This document shows, in pieces, positions 8,618 to 16,787 of a DNA stretch of 64,000 nt; positions within the stretch are counted from its first letter, which is position 1; every line of letters begins with the position of its first letter. The DNA is taken from NCBI RefSeq assembly GCF_019740355.2, contig NZ_CP091819.1, forward strand, positions 3,534,001-3,598,000, in the 5' to 3' direction. Made by a program: the position numbers and the translations under genes. The notes under the pieces are model-generated. The model searched no databases. It had not been told where the DNA came from and saw only the letters and a list, made by a program, of their open reading frames with translations. The stretch is from Paracrocinitomix mangrovi (GTDB lineage Bacteria; Bacteroidota; Bacteroidia; Flavobacteriales_D; Crocinitomicaceae).

Positions 8618-11600
8618 ATGAAAACTTACGCAGAAACTACAGACTCACAAGAGCCAGCATCAAAATTGCTCCAGAAGCTAGGCTGGACTTTTGTATCCAA
8701 AGAGGATGCTGAAACAGCTAGGTCAGGAATCCTTTCAAATGTAATCCTGGAGGATATTTTGGAAGAAAGATTAGCTGCCATTAATTCCTTTGAGTACAAA
8801 GGAGAGCATCACCCTTTTTCCAATTCTAATATCCATGCTGCCATCAATGCATTAAAAAACATTCCGGACGAGGGTTTAGTACAAACAAATGAAAAGATAT
8901 ATGATCTCCTCACGCTGGGTAAAAGTTATACAGAGACCGTACAGGGTGATCGCAAGTCATTCACATTGAAATATATTGATTGGGAGAAATTGGATAACAA
9001 TCACTACCACATCACTGAAGAATTTCAGATTGAGGGATCTAAAGAAAATCGCCGTCCTGATCTGGTGTTGTTTGTGAACGGTATTCCTTTTGTCATTATT
9101 GAAAACAAGCGAAGAGATAAGAACTTTTCAATTGATGAAGCAATATCCCAACACATCAGAAATCAAAGAAAAGGAGAAGGCACACCTAGATTATTTCATT
9201 ATGCTCAGTTATTGCTGGCAGTTCAACCAAATGAAGTAAAATATGGAGCAACAGGTACTCCCGCAAAGTTCTGGTCAATTTGGAAAGAAGATGTTGAGAA
9301 GAAAGTTCAAAACATTATAAATAAAGAGGTTAAGAACATTCCGGCTGAAGATCGTCTACCTACAGAACAAGACCGTGCTTTATATAGTCTTTGTGAACCT
9401 AAAAGGTTAATGGATTTGATCTACAAGTATATTGTCTTTGATGGTCCCGACAAGAAGATTTGTAGATACCAGCAGTACTTCGCAGTTCAAGACACCTTAA
9501 AACGTGTAACTCAATTTGATAATGAAGGAAAACGAAAAGGTGGTGTCATTTATCATACAACCGGTAGTGGTAAATCGTTGACCATGGTTATGCTTTCAAA
9601 AGCCTTGGCATTGGAAGAATCAATTGTTGACCCTCGCGTTGTCATTGTCACTGATCGTATTTCATTAGATAAACAGATCTACAAAACCTTCGTGAATTGT
9701 GGCAAAGCAGTCAAAAAAGCTAAAAGCGGTTCTGACCTTGTTGAATTAGTAAAAGATAAGGGCAACGAAATCATCACAACCATACTGGACAAATTTGAGT
9801 CAGCAATTAAAAGAGGTGGTTTCAAAGATGACTCAGAAAACATATTTGTACTGGTAGATGAAAGCCACAGAAGTCAATACGGTTCAGCTGGCACCAACAT
9901 GCGTAAAATGCTGCCAAACGCCACTTATATTGGTTTTACGGGTACACCATTATTAAAAACTGAAAAGAATACCGCTCGTAAGTTTGGAGGCTTTATTCAC
10001 TCTTACAGCATCAACCAAGCGGTGAAAGATGGAGCAGTTCTACCATTGTTATATGAAGGGAGAGCAACAAAGCTAAGTATTAACAAAGCCAAAATTGACA
10101 AAGGTTTTGAGAGGCTATCAACCCCACTTTCTGAGGCAGCTCAAAAAGATTTAAAAAAGAAGTTTGCCACAATTTCTAAAATTTATGAGTCTGAAAATAT
10201 CATTGAAGAAATAGCACATGACATATCAGAGCATTTCTGTAAAAACTGGAAGGGAACTGGTTTTAAAGCACAATTAGCTGTTCCAAAAATTGATGTTGCG
10301 GTAAAGTATCAGAAGTTCTTTGAATCACAAACCGATCCGAATTTGAAGATCAACACTAAGGTCATATTCACGCCTCCAGATAGCAGAAAGGATAATGAAG
10401 ATGTATGGAAAGAAACCAGCAATGAGTCCAGAAAATATTGGGATTTGTTGATGGAAAAACACAGGTCAAAAGAAGCGTATGAAACTTGGGTAGTAGATAA
10501 ATTCAAAGAAGAAACGGATGAAGTTGAATTGATCATAGTGGTGTATAAATTGCTAACAGGTTTTGATGCTCCAAGAAATACCGTTTTATACTTGGCAAAA
10601 CCGCTTCATTCACATAATCTCTTACAAGCCATTGCACGTGTTAATCGCCTTTTCAGCGGCAAAGAGTACGGTCATATCATTGACTATGTAGGGATATTAG
10701 GCAAACTAGATGAAGCCTTAACAACCTATTCCGCGCTGGATGAGTTTGATTCAGAAGACTTGCTAGGCGCTCTCGTTGATGCCACAGAAGAAGTGAGAAA
10801 AGTACCCATTCGTCATGCTGAAGTCTGGGACATTTTCAAGGGCGTCAACAAAGAAGATATTGAAGCCTTAGAACGTCATCTTGGTGACAAAGACATTAGA
10901 GATAGTTTTTATGACAGGGTTTCATCCTATGCTAGGGTGCTTCAAACCGCTCTTGGTAGTGACGAATTCTATAAAGAGTTTACGGATAGCCAAATTGAAT
11001 TCTACAAAAAGGAATTGAAGAGATTCCAAAGTTTGAGAAAATCGGTTCAAGCTAGGTATGCTGAGGTAGTTGATTATAAAGAGTATGAGCCAAGAGTCAG
11101 AAAATTGTTGGATACTTATGTAGATGTGGATGAGATCAATGTAATTGCATCTGACATCAATATTTTCAACAAAGAGCAAGTAGAAAAAGCGCTTGAAGAT
11201 TCAGGTAAGACTTCGGCTTCAAAGGCAGATCATATTGCCAATAATATGAAAAAGGTCATCTCACAGAATATGGAGAAAGATGAAGCTTTTTATAAGAAGT
11301 TTTCTGAGATGATTGAAGAAACAATTAAGGCCTTCAGAGAAGACAGATTATCTGAGGCTGAATATTTAGAAAAGGTATTGAACATCAGAGATGATTTAGA
11401 TAAAGGCTATCAAGATGGCATACCTGATCAGTTAAGAACCTACCCTGAGGCAAGAGCATTTTTTGGTGCCGTGAGTGATGTTTTGATCACGAAACACGGC
11501 AAAGAACCAATTAAGAAAATATCAAGTGAACTAGCTGGTGCGGGAATAAGTATTGCCGGTATAGTTGAAAACCTCACTATTAGAGATTGGCATAAAAACC

Positions 11601-11740
11601 TGGATGTACAACGCCAAATGGAAAATGAGATTGAGGATTACTTGATTGATCACCGCAAATCATTGGGAGTAGAAATGACTTTTGATGAAATAGATGAGAT
11701 CTTGTCTAAATGTTTGAAAGTAGCTAAGAATAACTATTAA
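8618..11740 (+). CDS. hsdR: Type I restriction enzyme subunit R
   Basis: HsdR drives ATP-dependent DNA translocation and cleavage in the type I complex. The 1040-residue protein begins with an RNase-E-like/PD-(D/E)XK nuclease domain whose RPDLVLFVNG...IIENKR segment (about 145-166) gives the D...ExK core. The superfamily 2 motor follows: Walker A TTGSGKS (about 313-319), DESH box (about 414), FTGTP (about 440) and motif VI QAIARVNR (about 671). The C-terminal helical region closes the protein. No truncation is seen. The next gene starts at its last base. Confidence 0.95.
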   Translation: MKTYAETTDSQEPASKLLQKLGWTFVSKEDAETARSGILSNVILEDILEERLAAINSFEYKGEHHPFSNSNIHAAINALKNIPDEGLVQTNEKIYDLLTLGKSYTETVQGDRKSFTLKYIDWEKLDNNHYHITEEFQIEGSKENRRPDLVLFVNGIPFVIIENKRRDKNFSIDEAISQHIRNQRKGEGTPRLFHYAQLLLAVQPNEVKYGATGTPAKFWSIWKEDVEKKVQNIINKEVKNIPAEDRLPTEQDRALYSLCEPKRLMDLIYKYIVFDGPDKKICRYQQYFAVQDTLKRVTQFDNEGKRKGGVIYHTTGSGKSLTMVMLSKALALEESIVDPRVVIVTDRISLDKQIYKTFVNCGKAVKKAKSGSDLVELVKDKGNEIITTILDKFESAIKRGGFKDDSENIFVLVDESHRSQYGSAGTNMRKMLPNATYIGFTGTPLLKTEKNTARKFGGFIHSYSINQAVKDGAVLPLLYEGRATKLSINKAKIDKGFERLSTPLSEAAQKDLKKKFATISKIYESENIIEEIAHDISEHFCKNWKGTGFKAQLAVPKIDVAVKYQKFFESQTDPNLKINTKVIFTPPDSRKDNEDVWKETSNESRKYWDLLMEKHRSKEAYETWVVDKFKEETDEVELIIVVYKLLTGFDAPRNTVLYLAKPLHSHNLLQAIARVNRLFSGKEYGHIIDYVGILGKLDEALTTYSALDEFDSEDLLGALVDATEEVRKVPIRHAEVWDIFKGVNKEDIEALERHLGDKDIRDSFYDRVSSYARVLQTALGSDEFYKEFTDSQIEFYKKELKRFQSLRKSVQARYAEVVDYKEYEPRVRKLLDTYVDVDEINVIASDINIFNKEQVEKALEDSGKTSASKADHIANNMKKVISQNMEKDEAFYKKFSEMIEETIKAFREDRLSEAEYLEKVLNIRDDLDKGYQDGIPDQLRTYPEARAFFGAVSDVLITKHGKEPIKKISSELAGAGISIAGIVENLTIRDWHKNLDVQRQMENEIEDYLIDHRKSLGVEMTFDEIDEILSKCLKVAKNNY

Positions 11741-12441
11741 TGGAGTCTGTTCAGTACGGTACTAAAACAATTGATTTTCACCTCAGATATTCTGATAGAA
11801 AATCATTAGGTATTGAAGTTCATCCTGATCTTTCTGTTTGGGCAATTGCACCTACAAAATCCTCATTACAGGATATCAAGGATAACTTGCTGAAGAAAGC
11901 GAAATGGATCAACAAACAACAAAGCTTCTTCTCTCAGTTCTTACCAAGAACTCCAGAAAGGGAATATGTTTCTGGAGAAACACATCTTTATCTAGGTCGC
12001 AGATATATTCTAAGAATTCGTAAATCATCTGAGGATAAGGTCAAGCTAAAAGGGGGTGAATTAATCGTCTTTTACAAGAGGGATAATTCAAGAGAACATG
12101 TAAAAGAATTATTGACAGGTTGGTATTACAATCACGCGTCAGTAAGATTCAAAAAGGAAATTGAGAATTCACTTTCCAAATTCAATGGTCGTATCAAAGA
12201 AAAGCCTCCAATCGAAATCAGAAGAATGAAAAACCGTTGGGGTAGTTGCACACCAAAAGGTAGAGTGATCATTAACCCTGAATTGATCAAAGCACCAACA
12301 AAGTGTATTGATTATGTTTTAATCCATGAACTCTGCCATTTAGTTCATCCTAATCACAGTAAAGAGTTTTACCAACTTCAATCATCATTAATGCCCAATT
12401 GGGAGAAGTGGAAAGAAAAGTTGGAGTTGGTAATGGGTTAA
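11740..12441 (+). CDS. YgjP/SprT-like zinc metallopeptidase
   Basis: The 233-residue protein belongs to the DUF45/YgjP family, marked by the NRWGSCTPKG segment (about 164-173) and the zinc-binding HELCHLVHPNHS motif (about 196-207). Members are often found directly after hsdR, as here, where it overlaps the hsdR stop by one base. The family is predicted to be a gluzincin-type peptidase acting in the cytosol. Its role in type I systems is not established; proteolytic control of HsdR is a plausible guess. Confidence 0.85.
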   Translation: MESVQYGTKTIDFHLRYSDRKSLGIEVHPDLSVWAIAPTKSSLQDIKDNLLKKAKWINKQQSFFSQFLPRTPEREYVSGETHLYLGRRYILRIRKSSEDKVKLKGGELIVFYKRDNSREHVKELLTGWYYNHASVRFKKEIENSLSKFNGRIKEKPPIEIRRMKNRWGSCTPKGRVIINPELIKAPTKCIDYVLIHELCHLVHPNHSKEFYQLQSSLMPNWEKWKEKLELVMG

Positions 12442-12461
12442 ATTTATTGCCTTCCCGCAAT

Positions 12462-12842
12462 TTAAGCCTTTCCCTTTTCCAGCACTATTTTTCCAGCTTT
12501 GTCTTTAAGCGTTATACTTCTCAAATTGGAGTGGGGCAATTGTTGCAGTAAAGCTTCTTTATCGGTTTCAGAAAGGGATTTGTCATGGTACAATTCGACA
12601 AATTTAGGCAGGACGTATTGCCAGCTTTTTACCTCATTTTTAATGAATGCACCGCCATTTTCTATGGCATGTTCCACATTATGGGTTTGGTAATCCACTA
12701 AAAAGCAGTCAATGGTTTGATGGTGGGTTCCCTCTATTTCTATAGCTTCAACAAGTTGTAGGGTAGCGTTTTTAGCGGGTAAGTAAAATTTAACTTCACG
12801 CCAGTACATGACATCATTGTTGAAGAGTTCCATTTCGTCCAT
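12462..12842 (-). CDS. Hypothetical protein
   Basis: A 126-residue soluble protein that I cannot assign. It lacks a signal peptide or membrane segment. It converges on the defence operon with a 20-base gap and marks the right border of that island. Confidence 0.55.
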   Translation of the reverse strand: MDEMELFNNDVMYWREVKFYLPAKNATLQLVEAIEIEGTHHQTIDCFLVDYQTHNVEHAIENGGAFIKNEVKSWQYVLPKFVELYHDKSLSETDKEALLQQLPHSNLRSITLKDKAGKIVLEKGKA

Positions 12843-12881
12843 GCGGCAAAGGTATTTGGTTTTTTGTAATGGGAGATGGGT

Positions 12882-12980
12882 ATGGAAATAGGATCCCCTG
12901 CCAGGGATTGCAGCGGCAGCTCACGCCAAAGGCGTGACTATAGCGGAAAGCCCGGTGCCGGTTTAGCCGGTAGGCAGCCA
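12882..12980. repeat. Bacteroidota-type intergenic hairpin element
   Basis: The stretch holds GGGATTGCAGCGGCA at the left, a perfect seven-base stem TCACGCC/GGCGTGA (12921-12937, three-base loop) in the middle and TATAGCGGAAAGCCCGG at the right. I recognise this GATTGCAGCGG...AGCGGAAAGCC layout from recurring intergenic elements of Bacteroidota, where such elements often lie at operon ends. It is GC-rich compared with its flanks. Its copy number in the genome cannot be seen here. Confidence 0.5.
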
Positions 12981-13077
12981 AAAACAATTAAAAATCACCC
13001 TACATTTTTACCCGGTTTAACCCCCCATTTGGTTACCTTTTTGCAGCAGCTACATCCATTTGTAAATACCATTACTT

Positions 13078-14634
13078 ATGAGATTAATATTGAATTTTTT
13101 GATGCTGCTGCCACTGATGTCCTTTGGGCAAATGATGGAACATGATACAGTAGCGGTTTATGAAATTAAACAAGGTATTGTAGCTGCTGAAGAGTATGTG
13201 CAAATACCTGTAAACTTTGATGAGGATGACTTATTAAAAAGCATACCTGACAATTTAAAAGAGCTGGCCATTATGCAAATTGATTTGGTGTATACGGTGT
13301 ATAAAACCAATCCGGCTTTTGATCAATTGGCTTTAAATAAAAGCCGTATTCAAAAATTTAAAAAGGCTTTTCCGGGGGCAGATGACCCCTTAATTAATTG
13401 GAAAACTGTTGGACAATCACAAGCCCTTACCAGAGAAAGTGCGCAACAAATGTTTCATGGTTTTGTGATTTACTATCGTCCGCGCCCAACAAAAGAGAGC
13501 ATTGAAACAGAAATATCATACATAGACGCTTATTTAGGTTTGGGTGAAGACGGAAATGTGGAAAAGAATGAGAAGGAGAATGAGAATGAAGGAGAGAATG
13601 AGATTGAGGATGAGGAGGTGGTAGCAGAGGATGATGTGGCAGATGTGTATGACCCTACTTTGATGGCTGGTAAAGCATCTGATGTGGTTCTTGGGTTTGA
13701 TGGAGAAGTAGAATATTCAGAATGGGAATTAGAGGATCTTGAAGGCAAGTGTTACATTTCAACTGTCTACCAATTTGAAGGAAACAAAAAACTGTTTGAT
13801 ACAAAAATTGACAGTATTAAAAGAACTGAAAACTATGGAGGTTTTTCATATTCAAGTAGAAACGCAAAAGGCAAGGGGGTTAAAAGATATGATTTGTACA
13901 TAGTTTACCTTACCGATACTTGTGATTTTTCAGCAGATTATGCGGTTACTGAAATAGGTTCACTTAGTTCCCCTTTAATCACTTATGTACCCAACTTTGA
14001 CAATGAAGAGTACGGCGTGGTAGAAGCTGTTTTTAAACGCCATCCGGATTGGCAAAACTCACTGGTAGTGATGGATGTTACCGGAAGCATGTCTCCCTAC
14101 ATTGCTAAAACAATGGCCTGGGTAAAAGCTACGCAAGATTCCAGTCAAGTTGAAGCATTTACTTTTTTCAATGATGGAGATATGAAAAGTGATAGGTACA
14201 AAGTGACCGGTCATGTAGGTGGAATTTATGGTGCCCGAAACACAGCTTTTAAACCGGTATATAACACCATGTTAGAAACCATGCGAAAAGGTGGCGGAGG
14301 AGACTGCCCTGAAAACAACATAGAAGCCACGATTAAAGCCATGGATGATTTTCCAGGCTGTGATGAGGTAATAATGGTGGCAGATAATTGGGCCACTCCA
14401 AGAGATTTGTCATACGTAAGAGAATTGCGCAAACCGGTTCACGTAATTGTTTGTGGCGGCACTGCCGGAATTAACCTGGCTTATATTCAGCTGGCACTAG
14501 ATACCGGAGGATCCATCCACACCATTGAAAATGATTTGGATAGCAGAGATATCAAAGCAGGGGAGTCTTTTAGAGTTGGTAAGTTTTATTATGGAATAGT
14601 GAAGGGTAGAGTAGTGCGAGCTGAGATAAAGTAA
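13078..14634 (+). CDS. Secreted von Willebrand factor A-like protein
   Basis: The 518-residue protein starts with a signal peptide (about 1-18, ending SFGQ). A low-complexity Glu/Asn run (about 160-185) separates an N-terminal region from the C-terminal part. The latter holds DVTGSMS (Asp333), a MIDAS-like metal site with Thr in place of the first Ser, and GGGGDCPEN (about 405-413), the usual second metal loop. The fold should bind a divalent metal and a protein or glycan ligand in the periplasm or outside. No T9SS tail or lipobox is evident. Confidence 0.7.
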   Translation: MRLILNFLMLLPLMSFGQMMEHDTVAVYEIKQGIVAAEEYVQIPVNFDEDDLLKSIPDNLKELAIMQIDLVYTVYKTNPAFDQLALNKSRIQKFKKAFPGADDPLINWKTVGQSQALTRESAQQMFHGFVIYYRPRPTKESIETEISYIDAYLGLGEDGNVEKNEKENENEGENEIEDEEVVAEDDVADVYDPTLMAGKASDVVLGFDGEVEYSEWELEDLEGKCYISTVYQFEGNKKLFDTKIDSIKRTENYGGFSYSSRNAKGKGVKRYDLYIVYLTDTCDFSADYAVTEIGSLSSPLITYVPNFDNEEYGVVEAVFKRHPDWQNSLVVMDVTGSMSPYIAKTMAWVKATQDSSQVEAFTFFNDGDMKSDRYKVTGHVGGIYGARNTAFKPVYNTMLETMRKGGGGDCPENNIEATIKAMDDFPGCDEVIMVADNWATPRDLSYVRELRKPVHVIVCGGTAGINLAYIQLALDTGGSIHTIENDLDSRDIKAGESFRVGKFYYGIVKGRVVRAEIK

Positions 14635-14639
14635 TGAAA

Positions 14640-15031
14640 TTTTATTCTTTTTTCCCATTGCGCAAAGAAATTACTTCCCCCTTGAGCGGGGGAATGAGAG
14701 TAGGTAAGGAGGGGGATTGAGGGGGAGGTTTTGTTGAAATTATCATTAACCTCCCCCTTAGTCCCCCTCCATGTGCCTACGCTGAAGCTTCAGCACAAGC
14801 GTAAGGGGGAAGTAGATAGATTCCAAGATCGGCATCTGCTAAGATTGCGTCATAAATTTGTCGTGCCTCTCGACTACGCTCGAGGTACGACGAATTGGTG
14901 ATCGAGCGGAGTCGAGAGCACCCAACAATAGCAAATTAGCAGCAGCCGCCACAAGAGATTTTTCCGCGAGCGCATGAAGCTACTCTGCGGAGGCGCTTTG
15001 TCACTTTTTTCATCAAATGGAAAAAAGTGAA
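14640..15031. repeat. Intergenic repeat mosaic, copy 1 (modules A-B-C-D-E)
   Basis: Five short modules occur here and again at 16256-16730. A is 14640-14662, B is 14737-14811 (75 bases, one mismatch with its partner), C is 14825-14853 (29 bases, identical), D is 14927-14952 (26 bases, identical) and E is 15005-15031. Internal hairpins include 14675-14694 (seven-base stem) and a 17-base inverted repeat, 14867-14883 with 14902-14918, at 16 of 17 positions. E is embedded in a ten-base stem at 15001-15030. No coding frame is credible. Confidence 0.8.
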
Positions 15032-15072
15032 GGAGGTAAAGAGAATAAATGTTAATCCTTTATCTTAGCACC

Positions 15073-16014
15073 ATGCACCCAAAACAACTTTTACCCATTA
15101 TCATCATGGCCTTGATTTCTTGCCGGCCAGATGCAAGAGTTTCAGAAGAAGACTCTGCAGAAACAGCAATTGAACAAGCTGACACAAATCAAAGTAGTAT
15201 TGATACTGTACAATTAGATCCTAATTTGACCCCAAGATGGGCAGCTTTTGAACAACACAAAAGAGTTGATTTAAGCAAGTATGATAAGCTAAAAGGTCAA
15301 GAACGCCTTGATATGATGGAAAAGGTAAAGGACGACTTTGATTTTGCTTATTATGATGGTGAATGGCAACATGATGCTGAAAAGTACTTCCATTTTATGG
15401 ACCTGGATGCTGATGGAGACTTGGACTTAATCTATAATGGTTTTTCAAGAGGTGAACCATTAATTGTGTGGATTTATTTGAATGTTGAAGGTGAGTTTAA
15501 ACCCGAATTTCAAACACAGCAACACATCACTTATATTGAATATGGTGAAGAAGGCTTAACTGCTTTAACAATATATAATCCCGGATGTTGTACAGATTAT
15601 CTGGTATACAATACTGAATGGTTAATTGAACATGAAAAGGACAATTTAATCTTTGATGAAAAGAAACACACAGGAGAAATTGCACATACCACTTTACCAG
15701 ATTACATTTTTAAAACTCCCAAGCAGTTTAAAACTTTGCAAGATGAGTATTACTTGCGTATGGATCCGTTTATTGATACGGTAGATGTAATGTTTGATGG
15801 CGCCACTTTTAAGCAAAATATTGTATGTATCTATCCAGCGGATTCAAGAGGTGTTGCCCTTGGTCAAACCACAGATTCAACCGGGAGAGTTTGGTGGTAT
15901 GTTGAGATGGACTACAATACACCACCTGATTATTCAGAGATTCCGGATTATGAGATTTATGCCATTACCATGAAAGGTTGGATGAGTTCAAGGTTTTTGG
16001 AAGTGGTGGAATAA
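15073..16014 (+). CDS. Putative lipoprotein with EF-hand-like Asp loop
   Basis: The mature protein is about 300 residues. I prefer ATG 15073 because it gives a classic lipoprotein signal, MHPKQLLPIIIMALISC, with lipobox LISC; an upstream ATG at 15049 adds eight residues. A TATCTTAG at 15061-15068 just before it also resembles a -7 element. Residues near 110-125 hold DLDADGDLDL, a calcium-binding-type loop. The C-terminal part is unassigned. The gene is isolated between two repeat mosaics and a hairpin, so it stands as a single transcription unit. Confidence 0.65.
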   Translation: MHPKQLLPIIIMALISCRPDARVSEEDSAETAIEQADTNQSSIDTVQLDPNLTPRWAAFEQHKRVDLSKYDKLKGQERLDMMEKVKDDFDFAYYDGEWQHDAEKYFHFMDLDADGDLDLIYNGFSRGEPLIVWIYLNVEGEFKPEFQTQQHITYIEYGEEGLTALTIYNPGCCTDYLVYNTEWLIEHEKDNLIFDEKKHTGEIAHTTLPDYIFKTPKQFKTLQDEYYLRMDPFIDTVDVMFDGATFKQNIVCIYPADSRGVALGQTTDSTGRVWWYVEMDYNTPPDYSEIPDYEIYAITMKGWMSSRFLEVVE

Positions 16015-16030
16015 TGTTGTAATTAGTTGT

Positions 16031-16060
16031 GTACTTTTTTGTCTTGACACAAAAAAGTAC
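16031..16060. terminator. Perfect 12-bp hairpin, terminator-like repeat
   Basis: Arms 16031-16042 and 16049-16060 pair perfectly around the six-base loop CTTGAC. The T-run and A-run inside the arms make it usable as a terminator for the lipoprotein gene 16 bases upstream. The text GTCTTGACACAAAAAAGTAC also recurs widely between Bacteroidota genes, so it may be the edge of a dispersed element continuing to about 16250. Confidence 0.6.
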
Positions 16061-16255
16061 CAAAAAAAGTCAAGGTCCGCTCCTGCTTTTCTAAAATTTT
16101 ACTCCTCGCAGCCTAAATAGCTCAATTGTCTCCACTACGTTCCGACGGTCGCTATTCTTTGCTCCTTCGCCGAAACCGGCTACGGTGTAGGCGCAACGGC
16201 TACTTGCGGGTAAATTTTAACGAAAGCGCAGAAGATGACCAATAAGAGAATTTCT
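16061..16255. other. Non-coding GC-rich filler
   Basis: I see no credible gene here. The GC-rich text around 16130-16210 differs from neighbouring AT-rich sequence and resembles recurring Bacteroidota intergenic filler. It continues directly from the hairpin at 16031-16060 into the repeat mosaic. Confidence 0.35.
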
Positions 16256-16730
16256 AAGATCGGCATCTGCTAAGATTGCGTCATTTTGCAACCGGAGAAT
16301 GCGTAAAGAAGCCGATCCGGATACCGCTGTAAGCGGGATCATTAAGGCTTTAGCATTCGAGGATTTGGAAAATAGCAAATTAGCAGCAGCCGCCACCAAT
16401 GATTTTTTTTCGTTCTTTTTTTCATCTATGGGAAAAAAAGGACAAGTACAATAAAAAGGTGATTTTCATCAAATGGAAAAAAGTGAAAGAGCCTAAAAGG
16501 ATAAAATTTCTTTCAAAAGATTGTTTTATTCTTTTTTCCCATTGCGAAAAATAGGCAAGCAGCACTGCTTTCGCAGACCAAGCGTTAGCGCAAGGAAGGA
16601 GGTCTTATCCAAATTATCATCAACCTCCCCCTTAGTCCCCCTCCATGTGCCTACGCTGAAGCTTCAGCACAAGCGTAAGGGGGAAACAGATAAGTACTAA
16701 AGAGAGTGATTTTTCATCAAATGGAAAAAA
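16256..16730. repeat. Intergenic repeat mosaic, copy 2 (modules C-D-E-A-B-E)
   Basis: The same modules as at 14640-15031 appear in rotated order: C 16256-16284, D 16371-16396, E 16464-16490, A 16524-16546, B 16611-16685 and a second E-like stretch near 16710-16730. C and D are identical to their partners, and B differs at one base. Module B contains the perfect 14-base palindrome GCTGAAGCTTCAGC. The extra text in 16285-16370 has no open frame worth calling. Confidence 0.8.
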
Positions 16731-16787
16731 CAAAAAACTCCCTGCCTTATACAAGACAGAGAGCTTCACTTTATTGAACTTATATCT

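Noticed and set aside
12876-13145. Short frame through the hairpin element
   Set aside because: It reads through an intergenic repeat and into the signal peptide of the vWA gene in another frame.
16217-16399. Minus-strand frame in the second mosaic
   Set aside because: It is made of repeat modules C and D, which also occur in the first mosaic without a conserved frame.
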